Part shown: piece by piece, positions 27,177 to 35,061 of the stretch
How positions within the stretch are numbered: the first letter of the stretch is position 1
Layout of the letters: each line of letters opens with the position of its first letter
Origin: Bacteroidota bacterium
Lineage (GTDB): Bacteria > Bacteroidota > Bacteroidia > Bacteroidales > CAIXZF01
Direction: 5' to 3'
Assembly: GCA_022709385.1 (NCBI GenBank)
Contig: JAKLIX010000003.1
Coordinates: forward strand, 124,001 to 188,000
Length of the DNA: 64,000 nucleotides
The notes under the pieces: model-generated
What the model was told of the DNA's origin: nothing
The model's input: only the letters and a program-made list of their open reading frames with translations
Database searches by the model: none
Made by a program: the position numbers and the translations under genes

Positions 27177-29351
27177 ATGACAGATAAACATATATATTTT
27201 TTCTCCGAAGAAAAAGACCGGAAAGAGGAACAATCCGGCCCGTCCTGGGACCCGTTTGAAAATAAGGAAACCGGTTCCGGTCCGAATAATAAAAAGAAAC
27301 CCGGAAAACCCAGGTTCAGTTTTTACTGGATTTACGGTATCCTGATCATCGGCCTGATCGCCATGCAGTATTTCAGCTTCAATGGTGAAGTGAAGGAGGT
27401 TGACTGGAATACGGTTGAAAAGCTGATCGAAAAGCATGACATTCAGAAGATCGTCGTGATCAATAACAAATTTGCGGAGATCTTTATCAAAAAGGACAAA
27501 CTCACCTCCGGAGATACCTTGTATAAGGATGTAAATACCAAGGGATTCGGCAATGCACCCAATCCGGGGCCGCATTTTGTTTACAAATTTCTCACGGTTG
27601 ACGGTTTCAGGGAGGATCTCAGGGATGCCCAGGAACAAGTCCTTTTAAAGGAAAGCGAAGGCAAAACGGAAGAGGAGATCAGCAAGCTCAAGCAGAAGGA
27701 CAAGATCATTGTGACGGCTGATGAAAGGCGTAACTGGACGGGTGACATTCTCGGCTACCTGCTTCCCATCCTCATTCTGGTCGGAGCCTGGATCCTGATC
27801 ATGCGGATGATGAACCGCGGCAGCGGAGGAGCCGGCCAGATTTTCAGCTTTGGCAAATCAAAAGCCCAGCTTTTTGATAAAAACACCCATGTCACAGTGA
27901 CGTTTAAGGATGTTGCCGGCCTGGAAGAAGCCAAGATAGAGGTAATGGAAATCGTTGATTTCCTGAAGAATCCAAAGAAATATACCACGCTCGGCGGAAA
28001 AATCCCCAAAGGGGCCCTCCTGGTAGGCCCTCCCGGAACAGGTAAGACCTTGCTTGCCAAGGCCGTCGCAGGAGAAGCAAAGGTTCCTTTCTTTTCCATT
28101 TCGGGTTCTGATTTCGTCGAGATGTTTGTAGGTGTGGGTGCATCCAGGGTCAGGGACTTGTTTAAACAGGCCAAGGAAAAAGCACCTTGTATCATCTTTA
28201 TTGATGAGATTGATGCCATCGGCAGGGCCAGGGGAAGAAATTTCGTCACAGGCGGAAATGATGAGCGGGAGAATACCCTGAACCAGTTGCTCACGGAGAT
28301 GGACGGATTTGCAAGCAATGCGGGAGTGATCATCCTGGCTGCCACCAACCGGGCCGATGTGCTCGACCGTGCCCTGCTCCGGGCCGGCCGTTTTGATCGT
28401 ACCATTCACGTGGAGCTGCCCGACCTCGAAGAACGGAAAGCCATATTCCAGGTTCATATCCGGCCGCTGAAAATGGACAATCATGTGGATATTACTTTCC
28501 TTGCCAAACAAACTCCCGGTTTCTCCGGCGCTGATATCGCAAACGTATGTAATGAATCGGCTTTGATTGCCGCCAGGAACGGCAAGGAACACATCGAAAA
28601 ACAGGATTTTCTCGATGCCATCGACCGCATTGTGGGCGGACTTGAAAAGAGAAACAAGATCATTTCCCCGCACGAGAAAAAGGTCATCGCTTTCCATGAG
28701 GCAGGACACGCCTCGGTGAGCTGGTTGCTCGAGCATGCCCATCCGCTGGTGAAAGTAACCATCGTCCCGAGGGGTAAGGCCCTGGGAGCCGCCTGGTACC
28801 TCCCGGAAGAAAGACAAATCACCACCTTCGACCAGATGTTCGACGAGATTACCGCAGCACTCGGAGGCAGAGCGGCCGAAGATGTGGTTTTTGGAAAAGT
28901 GTCGACAGGTGCACTGAACGACCTGGAAAAGGTAACCAAATCGGCCTATGCCATGATCGCCTATTTTGGACTGAATGAGAAGATAGGCAATATCAGCTTC
29001 TATGATTCCACCGGACAGGCAGAATTCAGTTTTGGCAAACCATATAGCGAGAAGACAGCGGAAACAATTGACAATGAGGTTCGTGAGCTTGTTGAAACCG
29101 CCTATCGCCGGGCGATTGAACTGCTGACATCCAACCGGGAAAAGGTGGAAGCCCTGGCGGATATCCTGCTGAAAAAAGAAGTGATCTTCAGGGAAGACCT
29201 CGAACATATTTTTGGTCCGAGACCCTTTGAAGAACAGAAAACTTTCGCAGAGAACGGACAAAACAACGGGAATACAGGCGATGACCAGGAGCCCCGGACC
29301 GAAACTGAAAATAAACCCGCCCTTAAACAGGAACCTGAATTACCATTCTAA
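27177..29351 (+). CDS. ftsH: ATP-dependent zinc metalloprotease FtsH
   Basis: A 724-residue inner-membrane AAA+ protease that degrades misfolded membrane proteins and regulatory substrates. Two membrane segments ([19 protein letters not shown] near residue 50; [19 protein letters not shown] near 195) flank a periplasmic domain. The AAA domain has Walker A GPPGTGKT (from 284), Walker [12 protein letters not shown] and the second region of homology [20 protein letters not shown]. The protease site is HEAGH at residues 507-511. The C-terminal tail is acidic and polar, as in other Bacteroidota. All catalytic residues are intact. Confidence 0.97.
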   Translation: MTDKHIYFFSEEKDRKEEQSGPSWDPFENKETGSGPNNKKKPGKPRFSFYWIYGILIIGLIAMQYFSFNGEVKEVDWNTVEKLIEKHDIQKIVVINNKFAEIFIKKDKLTSGDTLYKDVNTKGFGNAPNPGPHFVYKFLTVDGFREDLRDAQEQVLLKESEGKTEEEISKLKQKDKIIVTADERRNWTGDILGYLLPILILVGAWILIMRMMNRGSGGAGQIFSFGKSKAQLFDKNTHVTVTFKDVAGLEEAKIEVMEIVDFLKNPKKYTTLGGKIPKGALLVGPPGTGKTLLAKAVAGEAKVPFFSISGSDFVEMFVGVGASRVRDLFKQAKEKAPCIIFIDEIDAIGRARGRNFVTGGNDERENTLNQLLTEMDGFASNAGVIILAATNRADVLDRALLRAGRFDRTIHVELPDLEERKAIFQVHIRPLKMDNHVDITFLAKQTPGFSGADIANVCNESALIAARNGKEHIEKQDFLDAIDRIVGGLEKRNKIISPHEKKVIAFHEAGHASVSWLLEHAHPLVKVTIVPRGKALGAAWYLPEERQITTFDQMFDEITAALGGRAAEDVVFGKVSTGALNDLEKVTKSAYAMIAYFGLNEKIGNISFYDSTGQAEFSFGKPYSEKTAETIDNEVRELVETAYRRAIELLTSNREKVEALADILLKKEVIFREDLEHIFGPRPFEEQKTFAENGQNNGNTGDDQEPRTETENKPALKQEPELPF

Positions 29352-29362
29352 AGCATGCTGTC

Positions 29363-30010
29363 ATGGAGGAAAGCACTTCCCGGGAAAAAGTTCTGAAAAA
29401 TATCCGCAATGCTTTGATCAATGTGGCCGACAATCCTTTCCCCAGGGTGGATTTCAATGCCCCTGTTTACCAGCCGATGGAGGAAGCCCTGGATATCACC
29501 TTTGCACAGGAGTTTACCAGGGCAGGAGGTCAGTTTATCTTTTGTGAGGATGAAAAGGAGTTTGTCAGAAACTTTGAATTGCTTGCAAATCAGAATGCCT
29601 GGGATGATGTCTTTTGTGCGGATGACTACCTGAATGAATTGCTCGTTGGTTCGGCCGTCAAAATGAACAAGGGCGATGAACAGATCCTCAAGACCAGGAT
29701 CAGCCTGACCTCCTGCGAGTATCTGGTGGCCAGACCCGGGAGCATCATGGTTTCTTCTAAAAATGCCGGGGGACGCAGAATGAATGTGTTTCCCGATATC
29801 CATGTGGTGGTCGCCTATACGAACCAGCTTGTGCCCGATATCAAACAGGCTTTTGCCCATATCAGCAATAAATATGGTAAGAAACTGCCTTCGCTGATCA
29901 CCCTGGTGACAGGTCCGAGCCGGACGGCAGATATTGAAAAAACCCTGGTCATGGGTGCCCACGGGCCCAGGGAGCTTTACCTCTTTCTGATCGACCTTAT
30001 CCAGCAATGA
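29363..30010 (+). CDS. LUD-domain (LutC/YkgG family) protein
   Basis: A 215-residue protein of the LUD superfamily, to which LutC/YkgG of the L-lactate oxidation complex belongs. Recognisable parts are ARPGSIMVSSKNAGGRRMNVFPDIHVVVAY and the C-terminal LVTGPSRTADIEKTLVMGAHGPRELYLFLID, the family signature. LutA and LutB partners are not nearby. In Bacteroidota this gene is often found alone between ftsH and cdsA, so its role may differ from lactate use. It overlaps the DUF2007 gene by four bases (ATGA). Confidence 0.88.
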   Translation: MEESTSREKVLKNIRNALINVADNPFPRVDFNAPVYQPMEEALDITFAQEFTRAGGQFIFCEDEKEFVRNFELLANQNAWDDVFCADDYLNELLVGSAVKMNKGDEQILKTRISLTSCEYLVARPGSIMVSSKNAGGRRMNVFPDIHVVVAYTNQLVPDIKQAFAHISNKYGKKLPSLITLVTGPSRTADIEKTLVMGAHGPRELYLFLIDLIQQ

Positions 30011-30225
30011 CAGACAGCGCTGAACATAACTGGGTGATGATCTACAGCTCACCTTCCCTGGTTGAAGTGGAAATCAGGCACGGGCTGCTCCGGAGCGAAG
30101 ATATCGAAAGCATCATCATCAATAAAAAGGACTCCTTTTACCTCATCGGAGACATCGAACTCTATGTCAAGAGCGGGGATGCCTTCAGCGCACGACAAAT
30201 CATCAGTGACAGCGATAGTGAATAA
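30007..30225 (+). CDS. DUF2007 domain protein
   Basis: A 72-residue protein of the DUF2007 family, whose ferredoxin-like fold has been suggested to take part in signalling. The body MIYSSPSLVEVEIRHGLLRSEDIES is typical, together with SAFSARQI-like GDAFSARQIIS near the end. It overlaps the LUD gene by 4 nt and the cdsA start by 8 nt, so the three are translated as a coupled unit. The function in this operon is unknown. Confidence 0.8.
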   Translation: MTDSAEHNWVMIYSSPSLVEVEIRHGLLRSEDIESIIINKKDSFYLIGDIELYVKSGDAFSARQIISDSDSE

Positions 30226-31051
30226 TTTTATTACCCGTACCATCAGTGGTCTGGCTTTCGTCCTCATCGTCCTCGGTGCCTTATTCTGGCATCCCCTGGC
30301 GTTTTCTGCACTTTTCCTGCTGGTCAGCCTTGCCGGGCTCGATGAGTTCCTTGCTGTCGTAAGAAAAACAGGATATCCGGTGCAAACCTGGCCTCCCCTT
30401 TTCCTGGCATGCTGGCTCTACCTGAGCCTGGGTTTGATTGCCCACGACCTGCTGCCTTCCTGGTCTTTTTTTATCGTGCTGGTGAATGTGCCCCTTTTCT
30501 TTCTGCCTTTGTTGGTGGAACTGCTCACCGGAAAAGAAAAAAACTTCCTGAGGGCAGGGACCGGCCTGATCGGCGTGCTTTATGTGGTTCTCCCCCTGGG
30601 TTTGCTGCAGTTTCTGTATTATCCCTGTGCCATCAGCGGGCCTGCCGATCCGGTGCTGCCGGCTGCCATGTTCGGACTTATCTGGATTCATGACACTTTT
30701 GCCTACCTGAGTGGTAAGCTTTTCGGAAAACACCTGCTTTTCGAAAGAATCTCCCCGAAGAAAACATGGGAGGGCAGTGCCGGCGGGGCAGTCTTTTGCC
30801 TGCTCGCCGCCTGGGCTGCCGCTTCCTGGCTTGGCGTGCTAACTTTACCGCAGTGGATACTTTTTGCTGTCATTGTCATCGTTTTTGGCAGCCTGGGCGA
30901 CCTCAGCGAATCGATGCTCAAAAGAAAGGCCGGACTCAAGGATTCCGGGAACCGGATACCGGGTCACGGCGGAATCCTCGACCGTTTCGATGCCGTCCTG
31001 ATGGTTGCACCAGTCGTCTTTGTGATGGTGATGATAATATGTTACTTATGA
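30218..31051 (+). CDS. cdsA: Phosphatidate cytidylyltransferase
   Basis: A 277-residue integral membrane enzyme that makes CDP-diacylglycerol from phosphatidate and CTP, the branch point of phospholipid synthesis. It has about eight hydrophobic segments. The signature is SPKKTWEGSAGGAVFC followed by FGSLGDLSESMLKRKAGLKDSGNRIPGHGGILDRFDA, the CDP-alcohol synthetase motif (here split by a membrane span). I start at GTG 30218 (NNFITRTISGLAF follows), because this position gives the normal family length and the segment upstream is out-of-frame DUF2007 sequence. The stop overlaps the psd ATG. Confidence 0.92.
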   Translation: MNNFITRTISGLAFVLIVLGALFWHPLAFSALFLLVSLAGLDEFLAVVRKTGYPVQTWPPLFLACWLYLSLGLIAHDLLPSWSFFIVLVNVPLFFLPLLVELLTGKEKNFLRAGTGLIGVLYVVLPLGLLQFLYYPCAISGPADPVLPAAMFGLIWIHDTFAYLSGKLFGKHLLFERISPKKTWEGSAGGAVFCLLAAWAAASWLGVLTLPQWILFAVIVIVFGSLGDLSESMLKRKAGLKDSGNRIPGHGGILDRFDAVLMVAPVVFVMVMIICYL

Positions 31052-31710
31052 AAATACACAAAGAAGGGTATTTCCTGATCCTGGTCTTTTTCTGCATCTT
31101 CCTCGGACTGGTGGTGGTGGTGGAGGTATTGTCAGAACACAGAACCTGGCTGAATTACCTCTTCTATGCGGCCTGCCTCGTCGGAATGATCTTCCTTGTC
31201 GCTTTTTTCAGAAGTCCCCTCAGACAGATCAGCCGTGAAAAAGACCTGATCCTTGCTCCTGCCGATGGAAGGGTGGTGGTGGTCGAGAAAATATTTGAAT
31301 CGCAGTTCTTCAATGAGGAAAGAATCCAGGTATCCATTTTTATGTCACCGTTTAATGTCCATGCAAACTGGTACCCGGTAAGCGGCACCGTTACACGCTA
31401 CATCTACCACCCCGGCCGCTACCTGGTGGCATGGCATCCGAAGTCATCACAAAGCAACGAACGGACCAGCATCATCATCAGACACGAAAACAAACACCAT
31501 GTCCTTATCCGCCAGATCGCCGGAGCCGTTGCCCGGAGAATTGTATGCTATGCAGATGTGGATAAACAGGTGAGCCAGGGCGACGAACTGGGATTCATTA
31601 AATTTGGTTCCCGTGTTGATCTTATCCTGCCAAAAGATACACAGATATTGGTGGAGCTGAATCAGAAAGTCAGGGGAAAACTTACCCCCGTCGGACGCTT
31701 TTCCGCTTAA
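31048..31710 (+). CDS. psd: Phosphatidylserine decarboxylase proenzyme, short bacterial type
   Basis: A 220-residue proenzyme that makes phosphatidylethanolamine from phosphatidylserine. The N-terminus holds two membrane helices. The body has DLILAPADGRVVVVEK and FMSPFNVHANWYPVSG. The self-cleavage site, which makes the pyruvoyl prosthetic group, is Gly187-Ser188 in FIKFGSRVD. I start at the ATG at 31048, which overlaps the cdsA stop as ATGA; an ATG three codons upstream (31039) is also possible. Longer upstream in-frame sequence belongs to cdsA in another frame. It ends the rsfS-to-psd operon and catalyses the same pathway as its cdsA neighbour. Confidence 0.9.
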   Translation: MKIHKEGYFLILVFFCIFLGLVVVVEVLSEHRTWLNYLFYAACLVGMIFLVAFFRSPLRQISREKDLILAPADGRVVVVEKIFESQFFNEERIQVSIFMSPFNVHANWYPVSGTVTRYIYHPGRYLVAWHPKSSQSNERTSIIIRHENKHHVLIRQIAGAVARRIVCYADVDKQVSQGDELGFIKFGSRVDLILPKDTQILVELNQKVRGKLTPVGRFSA

Positions 31711-31769
31711 AGCAAGCCTTTTAACAATACTTTAACAAATCCGCAGTAACTTTCATTGCCGGATTGCGT

Positions 31770-31777
31770 TATTTTTG
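31770..31777 (+). promoter_or_regulatory. -7 box (TATTTTTG) of the Lys/Cys-rich protein
   Basis: TATTTTTG matches TAnnTTTG and lies 39 nt upstream of the ATG at 31817, in the gap after psd. Confidence 0.45.
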
Positions 31778-31816
31778 TGCAAGATTTCAATATTAACCAA
31801 ATAACAAAACCAAACC

Positions 31817-32116
31817 ATGAAAAAGTTAGCCATCCTCTTTTCCCTGATTGCTTTCGTCTGTTTCGTAGGAATTTCAGACAGCAGTGCTCAGAATCCCAAG
31901 ACCACCAAGGTCGCCAAGGTTGAAAAAACAACCGCTGATGCTCCCCAGGCCGCTTCTACCAGCGAAGAAGCTCCCAAGGCCGCTTGCAACCATGCCAAAG
32001 ATGCAAAATGTGCAAAACCCTGCGCTACACCCTGCACCACCAAAAAAGACGGTAAGTGCTGCAGCAAGGACAAGAAAGACGCCAAATGCGCAACTTCTGA
32101 CAAAGATCTGAAGTAA
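31817..32116 (+). CDS. Small secreted lysine/cysteine-rich protein
   Basis: A 99-residue protein. A signal peptide (MKKLAILFSLIAFVCFVG, cleavage after SAQ) precedes a low-complexity mature chain of about 74 residues made mostly of Ala, Lys, Thr and Asp. Its C-terminal half carries seven cysteines, often in Lys-Cys pairs (DAKCAKPCATPC, DGKCCSKDKKDAKC), and one His. Such chains could bind metal ions or form disulfides, but no family is recognised. It has its own promoter box and a strong terminator, so it is expressed alone. Confidence 0.75.
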   Translation: MKKLAILFSLIAFVCFVGISDSSAQNPKTTKVAKVEKTTADAPQAASTSEEAPKAACNHAKDAKCAKPCATPCTTKKDGKCCSKDKKDAKCATSDKDLK

Positions 32117-32133
32117 TAACAGCTTTATATCAC

Positions 32134-32171
32134 AAAAAGAGGCTGTCTCATCAGTGAGGCAGCCTCTTTTT
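32134..32171 (+). terminator. Intrinsic terminator after the Lys/Cys-rich protein
   Basis: A stem of about 17 bp with one G-T pair (AAAAAGAGGCTGTCTCA and TGAGGCAGCCTCTTTTT) around a TCAG loop, ending in a T run. The A-rich left arm would also make it work on the other strand. Confidence 0.9.
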
Positions 32172-32183
32172 ATAATCAAACCG

Positions 32184-32225
32184 GGATGAGCCAAATTCAA
32201 TGTGCCATATCCTGGATTCAACCCA
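32184..32225 (+). repeat. 42-nt direct repeat, left copy
   Basis: It starts GGATGAGCCAAAT and ends GATTCAACCCA, with the same length and the same ends as a second copy at 35104-35145. The middle 18 bases diverge. Each copy lies next to one of the 32-nt palindromes, and together they bracket the accessory block. Confidence 0.7.
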
Positions 32226-32242
32226 TTGTGACCCTCCTGAAA

Positions 32243-32274
32243 CTGTAAAGACATGCCATGGCATGTCCCTGCAG
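32243..32274. repeat. 32-nt palindrome, copy 1
   Basis: The core GACATGCCATGGCATGTC (32250-32267) is a perfect 18-base palindrome. The outer arms CTGTAAAG and CCCTGCAG are a worn version of CTGTAGGG/CCCTACAG. It belongs to the family described at 33895, 34743 and 35062. Confidence 0.8.
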
Positions 32275-32389
32275 CGTTGTGGTTTATATGGTATAATTCT
32301 TTTCATAACATAGATGATCATTATGGTCTTGTTTAATATCACATCATTTATAAATATCGAATAAAATATCATCATTAATTTCTGAACAT

Positions 32390-33886
32390 ATGAAACATTG
32401 TTATAAGTTCATGGTACTGACGGCATGCTTGTTACTTACAGTTGTCCAAGGTCTGATAGCTCAGTTCATTCAGAATAATCCAGTTCCCTGCCCGAACATC
32501 ACAGGCCGGCTTACCTATTTCAACAATGCAGCCACGCCGCTCTATGATGCGCAGGTGCAGTTGAAAACAACCGCAGGCCAGGTGCTGCAGACCATTGCCA
32601 CGGATTATCTGGGGCAGTATTCCTTCTGCCAGCTTACGCCGGGCGATTATATTATCAGCGCCGTATCATCCCTTCCGGCCGGGGGAATCAACGCCGCCGA
32701 TGCCCTGATAGCCCTGCGGCATTATGTGGGTGACATCACCCTTACCGGCTTGAAATTCAAGGCGGCCGACATCAACGACAACGGCTATGTGAACTCCACC
32801 GATGCGCTGATGATCCTGCGCAGGTATGTGGAGCAGATCACCACCTTCCCGGCGGGGGACTGGGTATTTGAAAGCAATGCGGTAAATATTACAAACGCTT
32901 CCGTGCTTGTGGTAGATTTTAAGGCTTTGTGTTACGGCGACCTCGACGGCTCAGTTACACCAGCTGGCTGCTTCCCCATGCCGACACCGGCCGATGCCGG
33001 CCCGGACCAGACTGTTACCGGTACATCCACCACCCTGGCCGCCAATACACCCGTGGACGGGACAGGAAGCTGGAGCATTGTTGCCGGTACGGGCGGCAGC
33101 ATCGCAGAGCCGGGTAACCCGCTCTCGGCTTTCAGCGGTGTGGCAGGCAATACTTATACTCTGGCATGGACCATTACCACCATTTGTACCGCTTTTTCCG
33201 ACACCGTGACCATCATCTTAAATACTCCTTCCTTCAACTGCGGCCTGCCATTTACCGATACCCGCGACGGTCAGGTGTACAATACAGTTCAGATTGGCAC
33301 CCAGTGCTGGATGCGGGAAAACCTGAACATCGGGACGATGGTCGTTTCTGTGAACTATGGTGGATTTCATTCCGACTGCAGCAACAACGGCATCATAGAG
33401 AAATACTGCTATAATAATGACCCGGCCTATTGTGCCATTTACGGTGGTTTATACGACTGGGACGAGATGATGGGGTACACCACCACCCCTGGTGTACAGG
33501 GCATTTGTCCTGACGGCTGGCATATCCCCAGCGATGCCGAGTGGTGTACCCTGACAAGCTTTCTTGACCCGACCATTAATTGCGCTACTTTAGGATATAG
33601 CGGCACCAATGCCGGCGGCAAGATGAAAAAAGCGGGCTTTGATCACTGGCTTTCACCCAATATCGGCGCCACCAACGAAAGCGGCTTTACTGCTCTTGGG
33701 ACCGGTAGCCGATACCCGGAGGGACAATTCTACGATCTCAGCCAAAGAACTAACGTCTGGTCTTCTTCCGAGCAATCGGCAATAACCGGTTTCCACGTGT
33801 ACCTCGGCTACACCGCCGCTCGCGCAGGCCGGACCTACAACAACAAGGTGAACGGGTTATCTGTCCGTTGCGTCAGGAATAATTGA
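32390..33886 (+). CDS. Secreted protein with dockerin-like repeats and a FISUMP domain
   Basis: A 498-residue exported protein with a signal peptide (cleavage near IAQF). Residues of about 35-95 form a carboxypeptidase-D/SpaA-like beta-sandwich (GRLTYFNNAATPLYDAQVQ). At about 100-150 come two dockerin-like calcium loops: INAADALIALRHYVGD and AADINDNGYVNSTDALMILR. A spacer with an Ig-like domain (DAGPDQTVTGTSTTLAA) follows. The last 165 residues are a FISUMP domain (Fibrobacter succinogenes major paralogous domain): DTRDGQVYNTVQIGTQCWMREN, CPDGWHIPSDAEWCTLTSF and NVWSSSEQ to GLSVRCVRN. There is no T9SS sorting domain. Ligand and role are unknown. Confidence 0.8.
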   Translation: MKHCYKFMVLTACLLLTVVQGLIAQFIQNNPVPCPNITGRLTYFNNAATPLYDAQVQLKTTAGQVLQTIATDYLGQYSFCQLTPGDYIISAVSSLPAGGINAADALIALRHYVGDITLTGLKFKAADINDNGYVNSTDALMILRRYVEQITTFPAGDWVFESNAVNITNASVLVVDFKALCYGDLDGSVTPAGCFPMPTPADAGPDQTVTGTSTTLAANTPVDGTGSWSIVAGTGGSIAEPGNPLSAFSGVAGNTYTLAWTITTICTAFSDTVTIILNTPSFNCGLPFTDTRDGQVYNTVQIGTQCWMRENLNIGTMVVSVNYGGFHSDCSNNGIIEKYCYNNDPAYCAIYGGLYDWDEMMGYTTTPGVQGICPDGWHIPSDAEWCTLTSFLDPTINCATLGYSGTNAGGKMKKAGFDHWLSPNIGATNESGFTALGTGSRYPEGQFYDLSQRTNVWSSSEQSAITGFHVYLGYTAARAGRTYNNKVNGLSVRCVRNN

Positions 33887-33894
33887 CACGCTTT

Positions 33895-33926
33895 CTGTAG
33901 GGTCACGATATATCGTGGCCCTACAG
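33895..33926. repeat. 32-nt palindrome, variant core
   Basis: The intact outer arms CTGTAGGG and CCCTACAG enclose the core TCACGATATATCGTGG. It has the same total length and outer arms as the other three copies but a different core, and lies a few bases after the FISUMP stop codon. On RNA it would fold as a near-perfect hairpin. Confidence 0.85.
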
Positions 33927-34011
33927 AGGCAAACCGGCGACTCTGGAAACACACATCGCATTCCTGTGTTCTTTCGGTATAATAACACAATGGTAATCTC
34001 TATCTGGCTGA

Positions 34012-34380
34012 TTAAATGTTTGCTGTGTTAATACCGTGTCCCGAATTTTCGATGATCTCCTCAACCTCTCTGCGGAGTGTAGGAAGATGTTTCACAAGAA
34101 TTGCCCAAATGTTCTCATCCGAGACAGAATCATATCCATGAATGATTTGATTTCTGAGACCGATAATACGGACAGCTGAACCAATGGGAAAATGAGGATT
34201 TTCTTTTAAAATGCGGTTCATTGCTTCTCCGATGATTTCCAGGTTTCTTTCGACCGCTCTCTTTAATAACAGCTTGCTTTTATAATCCGCTAATGATAGC
34301 TTGCCGGAAGGAAAAAATGAATCGATTTCCTCCATGGCGATCTTGATGTCGAAGAGTGACTTAAGCACTTTTTCGTTCAT
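34012..34380 (-). CDS. hepT: HepT-like HEPN toxin (type VII toxin-antitoxin)
   Basis: A 122-residue all-helical HEPN protein (formerly DUF86). HepT proteins are RNases or tRNA-targeting toxins, silenced by the neighbouring MntA nucleotidyltransferase, which AMPylates a tyrosine. The motif RNQIIHGY gives Arg76-X4-His81-X-Tyr83, an exact match to the RX4HXY site, so both the RNase residues and the tyrosine target of the antitoxin are present. The start region MNEKVLKSLFDIKIAMEEI overlaps the antitoxin frame by 20 nt, so the pair is one transcript. It lies inside the repeat-bracketed accessory block. Confidence 0.9.
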   Translation of the reverse strand: MNEKVLKSLFDIKIAMEEIDSFFPSGKLSLADYKSKLLLKRAVERNLEIIGEAMNRILKENPHFPIGSAVRIIGLRNQIIHGYDSVSDENIWAILVKHLPTLRREVEEIIENSGHGINTANI

Positions 34381-34675
34381 AAATCAAGATTTTATCTCTG
34401 TCAAGTATGTTCCTGAATATTGGATTACGGACAGCCTGGTTTTCGACAATGTCAACAGTTCTGCATAAAACAGTTTCCAGCTTGTCTTTGAAATCCATAT
34501 AATTATCAAAATAATCCACTGGATTGACCTGATCGCTGAACTGTATCAATAAATCTACATCACTTTGCTCATGAAATGCTCCTGTAGTAAGAGAACCAAA
34601 AATATACAATTGCTCAACCTGGTGTTCTGAGCAGATTTGTCTGATTTGATCGATGTTTTGGCTTAACGGAAACAT
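34361..34675 (-). CDS. mntA: MntA-like minimal nucleotidyltransferase antitoxin
   Basis: A 104-residue minimal nucleotidyltransferase. The catalytic motif is Gly27-Ser28-X10-Asp39-X-Asp41 (FGSLTTGAFHEQSDVDLLI), intact for nucleotide and metal binding. MntA proteins transfer AMP onto the tyrosine of HepT and so block the toxin. I start at 34675 (MFPLSQNIDQIRQI); codons further upstream are in a repeat and read as non-protein-like sequence. A TACTTTTG box ends only five bases before this ATG, which suggests a leaderless or nearly leaderless message. Confidence 0.9.
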   Translation of the reverse strand: MFPLSQNIDQIRQICSEHQVEQLYIFGSLTTGAFHEQSDVDLLIQFSDQVNPVDYFDNYMDFKDKLETVLCRTVDIVENQAVRNPIFRNILDRDKILIYERKSA

Positions 34676-34680
34676 GATTG

Positions 34681-34688
34681 CAAAAGTA
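34681..34688 (-). promoter_or_regulatory. -7 box (TACTTTTG) of the mntA-hepT operon
   Basis: The minus-strand TACTTTTG fits TAnnTTTG. With a normal spacing of about 6 nt to the start point, transcription would begin at or next to the A of the mntA ATG. No -33 TTG at standard spacing. Confidence 0.5.
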
Positions 34689-34742
34689 AGCAAAACAATG
34701 GAACTTTTGCTGGAACAACATGCCGGCATCACCCTCTTGAAT

Positions 34743-34774
34743 CTGCAGGGACATGCCATGGCATGTCCCCTGTG
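34743..34774. repeat. 32-nt palindrome, copy 2
   Basis: A perfect 22-base core from GGGACATGCC to GGCATGTCCC (34748-34769), with left outer arm CTGCAGGG and an eroded right arm. Located upstream of mntA, on the left side of the nested hairpin array. Confidence 0.85.
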
Positions 34775-34810
34775 TTTGGAAAAATCTTTCTTCCATACCG
34801 GCTGCCGTTT

Positions 34811-35010
34811 CACATTCAACCCTTCCAGGGTTGCGGTTTTTTTGCGTGCCTTCCAGACCCCGGATGTCCGGGGCTATTCGGATTGAACCCCTCCGGGGTT
34901 TTATGGCGGGTTTCATGGAACAATCCCGCAGGGATTGAAAGTGAATAGCCCCGGTTTTCCGGGGTTAAAGGTGCGGGCAGGCGTTTAAAACCCCGGAGGG
35001 GTTTAATGTG
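34811..35010. repeat. Nested hairpin array, about 200 nt
   Basis: Six short hairpins in a row: 34818-34832 (AACCC/GGGTT), 34858-34873 (CCCCGGA/TCCGGGG), 34886-34900 (AACCCC/GGGGTT), 34921-34937 (CAATCCC/GGGATTG), 34949-34964 (CCCCGG/CCGGGG) and 34988-35004 (AAACCCC/GGGGTTT). Larger arms pair across the array: CCGGGGCTATTC (34868-34879) with GAATAGCCCCGG (34943-34954) exactly, and CACATTCAACCC (34811-34822) with GGGTTTAATGTG (34999-35010) with one mismatch. No coding potential is seen. The whole stretch 34676-35267 holds no gene: only this array and repeat copies 2 and 3. Confidence 0.8.
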
Positions 35011-35061
35011 AAAACTTCATCAGAACCTCCGGTATTCAACATTTAACCGTATATGTTGGCT

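Noticed and set aside
27858..29261. A 467-codon open frame on the minus strand, antisense to ftsH
   Set aside because: It has no family resemblance, is fully inside the intact ftsH and reflects the codon bias of the opposite strand. A similar 372-codon frame opposite the GNAT-like gene (5566-6684) and a 353-codon frame opposite the LptF/G gene (6974-8035) were rejected for the same reason.
30766..31047. Upstream extension of the psd frame inside cdsA
   Set aside because: The extra codons are cdsA read in another frame; the Psd family starts at the ATG near 31048.
34653..34948. Several short plus-strand open frames in the hairpin array region
   Set aside because: They are made of palindromic repeats and have no homology-like features.
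34811..35010. CRISPR array
   Set aside because: The short repeats are hairpins of varying sequence with no constant repeat-spacer period, and no cas gene is present.
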